A stretch of 64,000 nt of DNA from CALNXN01 sp942490645 (lineage in GTDB: Bacteria > Pseudomonadota > Alphaproteobacteria > Rhodobacterales > Rhodobacteraceae). The notes beneath the pieces were generated by a model that saw only the letters and a program-made list of their open reading frames with translations, ran no database searches and was not told the origin of the DNA. Location: NCBI GenBank assembly GCA_942490645.1, contig CALNXN010000007.1, forward strand, positions 248,001 to 312,000, given 5' to 3'. The stretch's first letter is position 1; each line of letters starts with the position of its first letter. The position numbers were made by a program, and so were the translations under genes. Shown here piece after piece: positions 1 through 7,474 of this stretch.

Positions 1-333
1 GTGCGCGATGCGGCCTATGCGATGGGCGTCGCCAATTGGCTACGTGCAATCCCCGAACTTGAAGCGCGCGGGCGTATTCCTCTGCTCGACGGGACAGCAC
101 AGGGCGTGCGTGATCTGGCAGACAAGGGACTGAACCGATTGTACCGGGCGCGTAAGGCGCGTGCCAAAGTGTCAACGGCCGCGCGACCCGCCCTCTTTTC
201 TGTAGCAGATGCCGACATCGTCTTGAGCACGGCAAGCAAAAGCCCGTCCCGCGTGTCGTCAGGGGATCTGCCGCAGTTCGGGCAGCACACGCGCATGCGC
301 CTCGCGCTCAGGTCGGCCCTGGGGCGGTGGTAA
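1..333 (+). CDS. Squalene/phytoene synthase-family protein, C-terminal part
   Basis: The reading frame is open from the first base of the window and ends at a TAA, so only the last 110 residues or so of a longer protein are seen. The stretch GVANWLRAIPELEARGRIPL resembles the C-terminal helices of squalene/phytoene synthase-family proteins, which condense prenyl diphosphates or act as assembly factors. The Asp-rich catalytic motifs would lie upstream of the window and cannot be checked. A light-harvesting operon lies 5 kb away, but this does not prove a role as crtB. The family assignment is moderately sure; the substrate is unknown. Confidence 0.6.
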   Translation: MRDAAYAMGVANWLRAIPELEARGRIPLLDGTAQGVRDLADKGLNRLYRARKARAKVSTAARPALFSVADADIVLSTASKSPSRVSSGDLPQFGQHTRMRLALRSALGRW

Positions 334-396
334 CACTCCAAGTGGTCTGAAATTCCTCGGGGGAGGCCTGCCAAAGCCGGGGCAGCGCCCCCAAAC

Positions 397-1608
397 TCAC
401 GCCCGTGCCGGTTTGGGCCGCATCACCAACCAGATCAACGCAGCACCGGCCAATACCAGGAACGGCACCATCGCCATGTTCACCGCCGCCCAACCCTCTA
501 CAGCCGACCCGCCCGAACAATTCATCAACCCGCCGGACGACAAGGACGCCACAGCCACGCCGCCGAAAACCATCAAGTCATTCATACCCTGAATACGACC
601 GCGTTCGTGCGGCAGATGCGCATTGGCCAGCATGGTGGTGGCTCCGATAAAGCCGAAATTCCACCCCAAGCCCAGCAGGATCAGCGCCACAAAGAAATTG
701 GCCAACGTCACACCACTCAGCGCGACAGCGCCCGCGGCCGCAAGTATCAAAAGGCCCAGCCCCATGATGCGCTCTACGCCAAACCGGACGATCAAATGCC
801 CGGTGAAAAACGACGGTGCATACATCGCCAAAACGTGGCCCGAAACCACATCGGCCGCATTGCCTTGGGTAAACCCGCAGCCCACGACCGCCAGCGGCGT
901 TGATGTCATCACAAGGTTCATCAAGGCGTAAGAAACCATCGCGCAGATTACCGCCACTGCAATGCGTGGTTCGCGCAGCAACTCCATCCGGGTGCGGCCC
1001 TTGGGCTCATCGGCGCTGGGCGGAACGGGTTTGGGGATATCAAGCGCCAGGAACAGAAAGGACCCGATCACATTGACCCCGATCACGGCAAGATATGTGC
1101 CGATAAACGGAACGACATAGGCGTCAGACGTCAGCTTGACCAATTGCGGACCAATGATCGCGGATGCCAGACCACCCGCCATCACGTAGGAAATCGCCTT
1201 GGGTCGATACGCCTCGGACGCGGTGTCGGCGGCGGCAAAGCGGTAAAACCCATGCGCCGACATATAAATGCCCGTCAAAAAGCTGCCGAACAAAAACAGG
1301 GGAAACGAGGCCACCGAAAGGGCATAGGCCCCGACGGCCCCGCCCAATGCGCCAAACGTGGCCCCCACCATGAACCCGGTGCGCCGGCCTGCGCGTTGCA
1401 TCAGTGCCGACATCGGCGTGGCCGAAATCATGGTGGCTATAATGATCATGGAAATCGGCAAGGTCGCGAGGCACACATTCGAGGCCAACGACTGTCCGGC
1501 CAGCCCAGCCACAATGAAAATCATCGGCATCTGGGCGCCCAGAATGGCCTGTGCCATCACCAGCACCACAACATTGCGCCGTGCGCGACTGTCGTTAACA
1601 TGTTCCAT
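397..1608 (-). CDS. MFS transporter
   Basis: A 403-residue protein made almost entirely of hydrophobic segments, consistent with about 12 transmembrane helices and a hydrophilic central loop near residues 190-210 (DIPKPVPPSADEPKGRTR). The RAGRRTG segment after the second helix matches the position of the conserved cytoplasmic loop of the major facilitator superfamily. A GWNFGFIGATTML segment lies late in the second half. The substrate cannot be read from the sequence. It is transcribed away from the cobK-like gene starting at 1685, so the 76-base gap probably carries divergent promoters. The start was taken as the ATG giving MEHVNDSRARR before the first helix. Confidence 0.8.
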   Translation of the reverse strand: MEHVNDSRARRNVVVLVMAQAILGAQMPMIFIVAGLAGQSLASNVCLATLPISMIIIATMISATPMSALMQRAGRRTGFMVGATFGALGGAVGAYALSVASFPLFLFGSFLTGIYMSAHGFYRFAAADTASEAYRPKAISYVMAGGLASAIIGPQLVKLTSDAYVVPFIGTYLAVIGVNVIGSFLFLALDIPKPVPPSADEPKGRTRMELLREPRIAVAVICAMVSYALMNLVMTSTPLAVVGCGFTQGNAADVVSGHVLAMYAPSFFTGHLIVRFGVERIMGLGLLILAAAGAVALSGVTLANFFVALILLGLGWNFGFIGATTMLANAHLPHERGRIQGMNDLMVFGGVAVASLSSGGLMNCSGGSAVEGWAAVNMAMVPFLVLAGAALIWLVMRPKPARA

Positions 1609-1684
1609 ATTTCATCAGTTACTGCGCAGCGATTGTCAGAGCAACCCCTCTTGCACCGCTTTGTCAGAGGCCTAAGGTCGCGCC

Positions 1685-2425
1685 ATGATGTCTACCCGAA
1701 AAATCCTTGTTATCGCCGGCACCCGCGAAGCGCATGAGATCCTGCATGGGCTTGTGGCGCGGGGCCGGGAGGTGGTCGCGACACTGCCCGAGGCGGAGCG
1801 TGACGCACCGGACTTGCCGGTTCCCGTCAATCCACGCCGCTTTGCCAGTGCGGATGGGTTTCGGGCGTGGCTGAGCGCGCAAAACCCCACGCATGTGGTC
1901 GACGCGGGCCACGCCTTTGAGGATGACATGAGCCGCACCGCTGCTGCGTTTTGTGCCGAACGGGGCGTGCCTTATCTGCGTGTGCTGCGCCCCGCGTGGG
2001 AGCCGGACAAGGGGTATCACTGGATACGCGCAAGGAGCGTGGCCGAAGCCGCTGCATTGGTGCCGCCGGGGGGGCGTGCATTTTCGAACACCGGGCGCGC
2101 GACTCAGGCGGATTTCAAAGGCTTTCGCGGCGATGTTCTCTATCTACGCCGGTTGGCCGAGCCCAGCGGCGCGCCACCGTTTGAGTTCATGCACTACAGC
2201 GTCGGGTTGGCCCCTTTTTCGGTCGAGGAGGAAAAGGCGCTCTTTCGAGACTTGAAAATCGACCACCTGATCACCCGCAATGTCGGGGGGGCCGCCAGCC
2301 AATCCAAGCTGATCGCAGCGCAGGCGTTGGGGCTGAACGTGATCATGATTGCCCGGCCAGACCCACCTGACGCGCCGGTCGTTGAAACCGCTCAGGCCGC
2401 CTTGGACTGGGAGGACACCCAATGA
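1685..2425 (+). CDS. cobK: Precorrin-6A reductase (CobK/CbiJ) family
   Basis: A 246-residue protein with the features of the CobK/CbiJ family, NAD(P)H-dependent reductases of the corrin ring in cobalamin synthesis. The N-terminus has a nucleotide-binding start (ILVIAGTREAHEIL). A THVVDAGHAFEDDMSRTAA segment corresponds to the family's VDATHPFA-like region, followed by a PYLRVLRPAW segment and a C-terminal ITRNVGGAASQSKLIAA-type segment where the family usually has NSGG. The length is normal. No other cobalamin gene lies nearby. Its stop overlaps the alkA-like start by four bases (ATGA), suggesting co-translation. An alternative ATG lies one codon downstream. The family is fairly sure; the exact enzyme name is less so. 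Confidence 0.7.
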   Translation: MMSTRKILVIAGTREAHEILHGLVARGREVVATLPEAERDAPDLPVPVNPRRFASADGFRAWLSAQNPTHVVDAGHAFEDDMSRTAAAFCAERGVPYLRVLRPAWEPDKGYHWIRARSVAEAAALVPPGGRAFSNTGRATQADFKGFRGDVLYLRRLAEPSGAPPFEFMHYSVGLAPFSVEEEKALFRDLKIDHLITRNVGGAASQSKLIAAQALGLNVIMIARPDPPDAPVVETAQAALDWEDTQ

Positions 2426-3054
2426 GCGTGGGGCGCATCATCAGTTGTGACGCGGATGTGGCGGAAGGGGCGGCGTGGCTGTCGGATCAATGCCCGCACT
2501 TGGCGCGCGCCTACGCGGCGACGGGGCCACTGCCGTTGCGGCGTAAACCAGACGGGTTCGGCGAATTGCTTTCCGCAATTGTCAGCCAGCAGGTCAGCGT
2601 CGCCTCGGCGCGCGCGATCTGGGGGAGATTGCAAGATGCGGGGCTGACCACCGAGACGGCCATTGCAGAGCGCACCGAGGAAGAGTTGCGCGCCCTCGGG
2701 CTCAGCCGTCAAAAGGCGCGCTATGCCCATGCTTTAGCCGAGGCGCGCATTGATTATCTGGCCCTGCGCGACATGCCGGACGCGGATGTCATCAAGACTC
2801 TGGTCGAGGTGCCGGGCATCGGCGTCTGGACGGCGGAGATCTACGCGATGTTCAGTCTGGGACGCGCGGATGTGTTCGCGTCAGGCGATCTGGCGCTGCA
2901 GGAAGCGGCGCGCGTTCTTTACGATCTGGACGCCCGCCCAAAGGACCGCGCACTACGCGATATGGCACTGGCGTGGAGCCCGTGGCGCTCTGTTGCAGCG
3001 CGGCTTCTGTTCGCCTACTACCGGGTGGCAAAACAACGGGAAGGGATCACATGA
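2422..3054 (+). CDS. DNA-3-methyladenine glycosylase II (AlkA-like)
   Basis: A 210-residue base-excision repair glycosylase of the HhH-GPD superfamily, which removes alkylated bases from DNA. It has the helix-hairpin-helix around residues 127-145 (LVEVPGIGVWTAEIYA) and then DVFASGD, where Asp156 aligns with the catalytic Asp238 of E. coli AlkA. LLSAIVSQQVSVASA near residue 50 is the usual first helix pair. It lacks the N-terminal domain of E. coli AlkA, as many short bacterial homologues do. It overlaps its upstream and downstream neighbours by ATGA at both ends and therefore sits inside a translationally coupled run. Confidence 0.88.
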   Translation: MSVGRIISCDADVAEGAAWLSDQCPHLARAYAATGPLPLRRKPDGFGELLSAIVSQQVSVASARAIWGRLQDAGLTTETAIAERTEEELRALGLSRQKARYAHALAEARIDYLALRDMPDADVIKTLVEVPGIGVWTAEIYAMFSLGRADVFASGDLALQEAARVLYDLDARPKDRALRDMALAWSPWRSVAARLLFAYYRVAKQREGIT

Positions 3055-3716
3055 CACGGGTACTCAAATCGGGACGTCGGGCGCCAAAATCTGGCGATAC
3101 GCGCTCTGTCGTGGTGTTTCTGCACGGCTACGGGGCCAACGGCGCCGATCTGTTGGGGCTGGCTGATCCCTTGGCGGACCACTTGCCTGACACGCTGTTC
3201 GTGGCCCCCGATGCGCCCGAAGAAATCGCGGGCTACGCGGGCGGATATCAGTGGTTTCCGATCCCTTGGATCGACGGCTCGAGCGAAGAGGAAGCGATGC
3301 GCGGCATGGCGCAGGCGGTCAATGATCTGAACGCCTATCTGGATGCGCTGATGGTCGACGAAGACGTTCTGCCCGAACAGGTGGTGCTGTTTGGCTTTTC
3401 CCAAGGCACGATGATGTCGCTGCATGTGGCCCCGCGTCGCGAGGATGAAGTGGCCGGTGTGGTCGGTTTTTCGGGCCGCTTGCTGAACCCCGAAACGCTG
3501 GCTGACGAAGTCGTCTCGCGCCCCCCGATCTTGCTGGTGCACGGTGATCAGGACGATGTGGTGCCGCCGGAGTCGCTGCCCCAAGCCGCCGAAGCCCTGC
3601 AAGAAGCCGGGTTCAAGGAGGTTTACGCGCATATCATGAAGGGCACCGCCCATGGCATCGCACCCGATGGGTTGTCCGTCGCCTTGGCATTCATGCGAGA
3701 CAAGCTGGGCCTGTGA
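3051..3716 (+). CDS. Phospholipase/carboxylesterase family alpha/beta hydrolase
   Basis: A 221-residue alpha/beta hydrolase of the phospholipase/carboxylesterase family, which hydrolyses short or medium acyl esters. The oxyanion region FLHGYGANGADL is at residues 23-35 and the nucleophile elbow GFSQG puts Ser117 as nucleophile. HGDQDD at 164-169 supplies the acid and His201 in GTAHGI completes the triad. There is no signal peptide, so it should be cytosolic. The start chosen is the ATG overlapping the alkA stop (ATGA); the frame is open further upstream, but that would run through the alkA coding sequence. The physiological substrate is unknown. Confidence 0.88.
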   Translation: MTRVLKSGRRAPKSGDTRSVVVFLHGYGANGADLLGLADPLADHLPDTLFVAPDAPEEIAGYAGGYQWFPIPWIDGSSEEEAMRGMAQAVNDLNAYLDALMVDEDVLPEQVVLFGFSQGTMMSLHVAPRREDEVAGVVGFSGRLLNPETLADEVVSRPPILLVHGDQDDVVPPESLPQAAEALQEAGFKEVYAHIMKGTAHGIAPDGLSVALAFMRDKLGL

Positions 3717-4336
3717 CACGTGTCCGCAAGCGTTGGGTTCTGCTGGGGATCATTTGCGTGGTTCTGACGCTTTGGGCGTGGGACATGGTGGACGATTTCC
3801 GGCAGCTGGCGCAGGGCCACGGTCAGACGGGATCCTCGACATCCCGGGCGTTTGAGGCCCGAGACGAAACAATGGGCCGACCTTTGCGGGTCTTTCATGG
3901 CGGCATCCCGGCGGAAGTTCTGGACGCCCTGCGGGCGATCAATTTGCGTAGCTCCGCCATGGTGCTTTCGGGCAGTTTCAATCTGTCGGAGGCGGATACG
4001 CTTGTGGTGTCCGTCGATACTTGGCGGACTGTGGATGCGGGTTTGCCGCCGGCTCTGGCGGCCATGATCCTTCCGAACCTGCTCGACCGGGAGGAGAGCG
4101 ATCAAGCGGCCTATTTTTCGCTCAGCCGCGCCGGTGGACCCGTTTTGCCAGTCATGGCTGTGAACCGCTCTGCATTGCTGGGATGGCCCGCTTTGTGCCA
4201 AGGCCTTTTGATCCATGACAGTGTGCGGCTCTGGGACGGCGATGCGGGTTTTTTCGCCAAAATGACGAAATCACGTGCGTATTCATGCGCCCGCGAACGC
4301 TGGACCAGCCTGCCACCGAACGTGGCCAAGTTCTGA
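3713..4336 (+). CDS. Unknown protein with N-terminal membrane anchor
   Basis: A 207-residue protein starting at a GTG that overlaps the esterase stop (GTGA). Residues 7-23 (RWVLLGIICVVLTLWAW) form one hydrophobic segment after basic residues, so the protein is probably anchored in the inner membrane with the rest in the periplasm. The remainder has no motif I recognise. It includes a segment GLPPALAAMILPNLLD and an RLWDGDAGFF region, and three Cys residues occur in total. It is the last gene of the cobK-alkA-esterase run, followed by a gap of about 190 bases. Its role is unknown. Confidence 0.65.
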   Translation: MTRVRKRWVLLGIICVVLTLWAWDMVDDFRQLAQGHGQTGSSTSRAFEARDETMGRPLRVFHGGIPAEVLDALRAINLRSSAMVLSGSFNLSEADTLVVSVDTWRTVDAGLPPALAAMILPNLLDREESDQAAYFSLSRAGGPVLPVMAVNRSALLGWPALCQGLLIHDSVRLWDGDAGFFAKMTKSRAYSCARERWTSLPPNVAKF

Positions 4337-4523
4337 CCGGCGCACGGTCGTGACTGCCCTTGTGGATAACCGTCACACGCCTGTCACTTAATCGCGCCAC
4401 AAAGCCCGCGACATCTTGTGGTCACGCAAGGGCTTGCCACTTCGAAACCACGAGATATAGTCAACTTATCGGCGGGGTTGGCTCGCTGGACCGGACGCGG
4501 AACGGGTGAGGTGCAGTATAGCG

Positions 4524-5108
4524 ATGGACGGCGATTTCAGAACGGATTTCACACGCAACCCGGCATCCTTGCGGCATCGGCCTGCGCTGGTGCTCAATGC
4601 CGATTACAGGCCGCTCAGCTACTACCCGCTGTCATTGTGGCCTTGGCAAGAAGCGGTAAAAGCAGCTTGGCTCGACCGGGTGGACATTGTTGCCGAATAT
4701 GACGAGATCGTCCGCTCGCCCAGCACCCAGATCAGAATTCCCTCTGTTGTTGTTCTCAAGGACTACGTCAAACCGCAAAAGCGCGTGGCCTTTACGCGGT
4801 TCAACCTCTTTTTGCGAGATGAGTTTCGGTGCCAATACTGTGGTGCCAAGGGCGAATTGACCTTTGATCACGTGGTGCCGCGCGCCTCGGGTGGGGTGAC
4901 AAGCTGGCAAAACGTGGTGGCGGCCTGCAGCCCGTGCAACCTGCGCAAAGGGGCCAAACCCCTGCACAGAACGGGTATGAATTTGCGCAAACCCCCACGC
5001 CAACCTGGTGCCGAAGAGCTGCGCAATATGGGGCGCAAATTCCCTCCCAACCATCTGCACGAAAGTTGGATGGATTTCCTGTATTGGGACGCTGAGCTGG
5101 AAGCCTGA
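4524..5108 (+). CDS. HNH endonuclease
   Basis: A 194-residue protein with a clear HNH nuclease domain in the second half. CQYC (Cys103, Cys106) and CSPC (Cys135, Cys138) form the zinc-binding pairs around the FDHVVPRASGG motif (Asp115, His116), with Asn130 in WQNVV as the middle residue of the HNH fold. The N-terminal half (ALVLNADYRPLSYYPLSLWP) is the conserved lead-in seen in short alphaproteobacterial HNH proteins. An upstream ATG at 4506 is possible, but MDGDFRTDF at 4524 fits family starts better. It is not next to any restriction or phage gene, so a housekeeping or repair role is as likely as defence. Confidence 0.88.
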   Translation: MDGDFRTDFTRNPASLRHRPALVLNADYRPLSYYPLSLWPWQEAVKAAWLDRVDIVAEYDEIVRSPSTQIRIPSVVVLKDYVKPQKRVAFTRFNLFLRDEFRCQYCGAKGELTFDHVVPRASGGVTSWQNVVAACSPCNLRKGAKPLHRTGMNLRKPPRQPGAEELRNMGRKFPPNHLHESWMDFLYWDAELEA

Positions 5109-5255
5109 CGCGGGTTTCAGGTGCTAAAGTACTGATTTTTTGAAGTATACTGCAAGAAACCGCTGGGCCAACCGAGGTACTGGGGGTTTTTGTGCATCTT
5201 TCGTGCCCGAGCGCGTCTAGGCGATTTGGTCTCGATCCGCCGAAAACCCAACAGT

Positions 5256-5273
5256 TGTCATGCAAAGTTTACA
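5256..5273. promoter_or_regulatory. PpsR/CrtJ box 1
   Basis: The sequence TGTCATGCAAAGTTTACA is an exact TGT-N12-ACA palindromic half-site pair. This is the binding pattern of PpsR/CrtJ, the redox- and light-responsive repressor of photosynthesis genes in purple bacteria. It lies upstream of pucB, where such sites are known in Rhodobacter. PpsR itself is not encoded in the window, so binding is inferred. Confidence 0.75.
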
Positions 5274-5281
5274 CTTGCAGA

Positions 5282-5299
5282 TGTCAAGTTTGTGTGACA
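5282..5299. promoter_or_regulatory. PpsR/CrtJ box 2
   Basis: The sequence TGTCAAGTTTGTGTGACA is a second exact TGT-N12-ACA element. It starts 26 bases after box 1, leaving 8 bases between the boxes. Closely spaced pairs of this motif are typical for cooperative PpsR binding at photosynthesis promoters. Confidence 0.75.
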
Positions 5300-5393
5300 A
5301 CGTCGAGCTACGGTGCGCATATTTGGAGTTAGGTAGCGAGGTCTTGAATGAGCTTCAGTTACTCATGCTTGCGTCAATAACGGAGGACGGAAT

Positions 5394-5549
5394 ATGGCGG
5401 ATAGCGAAGACAAAGTGTGGCCCACGGGCCTGACACTTGAAGAGGCAGAAGAGGTACACAGCTACCTGATCGATGGCACGCGTGTCTTCGGTGCGATTGC
5501 GCTTCTGGCTCACATACTGGTCGCAGTGTCGACCCCTTGGCTCGGATAG
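5394..5549 (+). CDS. pucB: LH2 antenna beta subunit (PucB)
   Basis: A 51-residue protein, the usual size of a light-harvesting beta polypeptide. The hydrophilic N-terminus (MADSEDKVWPTGLTLEEAEE) leads to His22 and then a single transmembrane helix. His40 in LLAHILVAVSTPWLG has the conserved spacing to the PWLG end and should ligate the long-wavelength bacteriochlorophyll. The ribosome binding site GGAGG lies about 8 bases upstream of the ATG. It is the first gene of the puc operon, 12 bases before pucA, and the beta-alpha order is the standard one. Confidence 0.95.
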   Translation: MADSEDKVWPTGLTLEEAEEVHSYLIDGTRVFGAIALLAHILVAVSTPWLG

Positions 5550-5561
5550 AGGAGTTACGTC

Positions 5562-5909
5562 ATGAATAATGCAAAGATGTGGCTCGTTGTTTCGCCAACG
5601 GTAGGTGTTCCGCTGTTTCTGGGTGCGGTTGCGGTAGGATCCTTCGCGGTCCACGTGGCAGTGCTGAGCAACACAACTTGGGTGTCCGACTTCTTGTCTG
5701 GCAAAGAGTTGGGCAGTGGTATGGAAAGTGCTGCGCTGATCAACGAAAGCGATATGGACACGGCAAAGGCGTCCTATGTCATGCCTTCGAAGGATGGTGG
5801 CCTCGAAGTGACGGTGATCTTGCCGGACGGCACGCACGCAAAGGCGATTCTGCAACCGCCTGAGGTGCATGCTGCAGCGGCGGGCGCGCCGAGCGTCATA
5901 ACGCAATAG
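5562..5909 (+). CDS. pucA: LH2 antenna alpha subunit (PucA) with long C-terminal tail
   Basis: Residues 1-50 align residue for residue with LH2 alpha polypeptides: MNNAKMWLVVSPTVGVP, one transmembrane helix, His31 as bacteriochlorophyll ligand, and LSNTTW ending at Trp40. The two positions 13 and 14 residues after the ligand, usually Tyr-Trp or Tyr-Tyr in B800-850 complexes, are Phe44-Leu45. Loss of these hydrogen-bond donors is known to shift the 850-nm band to the blue. After residue 50 there is a tail of about 65 residues, longer than the usual few to 20, with an acidic part (INESDMDTAK) and a beta-like part (LEVTVILPDGTHAKAIL). It is co-transcribed with pucB and followed by a hairpin. Confidence 0.95.
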   Translation: MNNAKMWLVVSPTVGVPLFLGAVAVGSFAVHVAVLSNTTWVSDFLSGKELGSGMESAALINESDMDTAKASYVMPSKDGGLEVTVILPDGTHAKAILQPPEVHAAAAGAPSVITQ

Positions 5910-5912
5910 AAC

Positions 5913-5953
5913 AATAGGCCCGCAGCGAAACGCTAGCGGGCCTATTCTTTTCT
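5913..5953 (+). terminator. Hairpin between pucA and pucC
   Basis: AATAGGCCCGC (5913-5923) pairs perfectly with GCGGGCCTATT (5936-5946), with an additional inner AGCG/CGCT pairing, and is followed by CTTTTCT. This is a strong intrinsic hairpin. In known puc operons a hairpin here stabilises or truncates the pucBA message and lets only part of transcription reach pucC. Confidence 0.85.
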
Positions 5954-6011
5954 CATGAATTGAAAACACGGGATTTGCCGCGCGCAGGTCGCGTGGGAAC
6001 TGACGAAGTAC

Positions 6012-7474
6012 ATGTTTGACTATCGCACTTTTGCGACACGCAAACTGGCGAGTTTGGGACCGAAATACCTGCCGTTCGCAGATGTGGCGACGGCTGAGGT
6101 GCCACTGTCACGATTGCTGCGCCTGTCGCTGTTCCAGGTCTCTGTTGGCATGGCGCTTGTCCTGCTGGTGGGCACGCTGAACCGCGTGATGATTGTCGAA
6201 TTGGCCGTGCCAGCAACGCTTGTTGCTTTGATGCTGGCGTTGCCGTTGATTTTTGCTCCATTTCGCACGCTGATCGGGTTCCGATCGGACATGCATGTTT
6301 CTGCTTTGGGATTGCGGCGGGTGCCGTACATCTGGAAGGGCACGCTGTATCAATTCGGTGGCTTTGCCATCATGCCGTTTGCGCTGCTGGTGCTGTCGGG
6401 CTACGGCGAAGCCATCGATGCGCCGCGCTGGATCGGCTATTGCTCTGCTGGGCTGTCATTCTTGTTGGTCGGCGCAGGTGTGCACATTGTGCAAACCGTC
6501 GGATTGGCGCTGGCGACGGATCTCGTCGTGGAAGAAGATCAACCCAAAGTCGTGGGCCTAATGTATGTCATGCTTCTTTTGGGATGGTTATCAGTGCGTT
6601 GGTGTTTGGCGCGTTGCTCGAAGCCTACACGCCGGGTCGGCTGATCCAGGTGATTCAGGGCGCGGCCGTTACCACGGCGGTGCTCAATCTGGCAGCAATG
6701 TGGAAGCAAGAGGCGCGGGACAGAAATCGTGCGCAACAGATGAAGGCGGCGCAGCCTCTGGCGTTCCGGGTGGCCTTGGGGCAGCTGATGCAAACGCATG
6801 GCATGATGCGGTTGCTCTGCGTCATTGCCTTGGGCACCTTCGGTTTTGGTATGGCAGATGTCTTGCTGGAACCTTACGGCGGGCAGGCGTTGGGTCTGAG
6901 TGTCGGTCAAACAACCAAGCTGACGGCGCTTTTGGCGACGGGCACGCTGTTGGGCTTTGGTATCGCATCTCGCGTGCTGGGGCAGGGCGGCGCACCGGCC
7001 AGAATGGCGCTGATCGGCGCTGCTATCGGCGTGCCCGGGTTTGCCGCGATCATCGCGTCGTCGATGGGGCCGGGCGTCCCGATGTTTCTTGCGGGCACAT
7101 TCGCCACCGGTTTGGGTGCCGGGCTTTTTGGCCACGCGACACTCACCGCCACGATCCGTGCCGCACCCAGCGAGCGAACAGGTCTTGCCTTGGGCGCATG
7201 GGGCGCTGTTCAGGCGACGGCTGCTGGTATCGGCATCGCGTTGGCCGGTATCGTGCGCGATGTCATTGTCGGCTGGCAGGCAGGGGCCGCTGGCTTGACG
7301 GCGCAAACGCCCTATACTGTAGTCTTCATGATAGAACTTATTGTCCTGTTACTGGCGATCTTGGTGATCCTGCCACTGATCAAAAGCACCGGGGCGCGTA
7401 CGAACAAGCCGGATATGCGCGTAGCTGGCTCTGAGATGTCGAAGGCAAATTCAAACCCGGTGGAGGTATCATGA
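6012..7474 (+). CDS. pucC: LH2 assembly protein PucC, frameshifted
   Basis: PucC is a BCD-family membrane protein of the major facilitator type needed to assemble LH2. The first frame (6012-6644) gives the N-terminus with several hydrophobic helices and FRSDMHVSALGLRRVPYIWK, a family hallmark. The rest continues in another frame from about 6585 to 7474. At 6581-6586 GGGATGG gives GWL, whereas GGGAATGG would restore GMVISALVFGALL, so one A appears to be missing. The combined length of about 487 residues is normal. It is the third gene of the operon and overlaps the next gene by ATGA. A sequencing error or a real loss of function cannot be told apart here. Confidence 0.85.

Larger units (their letters stand above)
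5109..5393 (+). promoter_or_regulatory. puc operon control region
   Basis: This 285-base gap lies between the HNH gene and pucB. It holds two TGT-N12-ACA boxes (listed separately) about 100-140 bases upstream of the pucB start, and a strong ribosome binding site GGAGG just before pucB. I could not place a convincing -35/-10 pair by eye. No ORF in it is protein-like. Confidence 0.6.

Noticed and set aside
1..333. Assignment as crtB of a photosynthesis gene cluster
   Set aside because: Only the C-terminus is visible, no other carotenoid or bacteriochlorophyll gene is in the window, and related non-carotenoid family members share this end.
4337..4505. Possible promoter and AAGCCC/GGGCTT hairpin before the HNH gene
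   Set aside because: The stem is only six bases and no convincing -35/-10 pair could be fixed by eye.
6575..6600. Programmed ribosomal frameshift in pucC
   Set aside because: There is no classical slippery heptamer plus downstream structure, other PucC proteins are made in one frame, and similar one-base lesions occur in many genes of the window.
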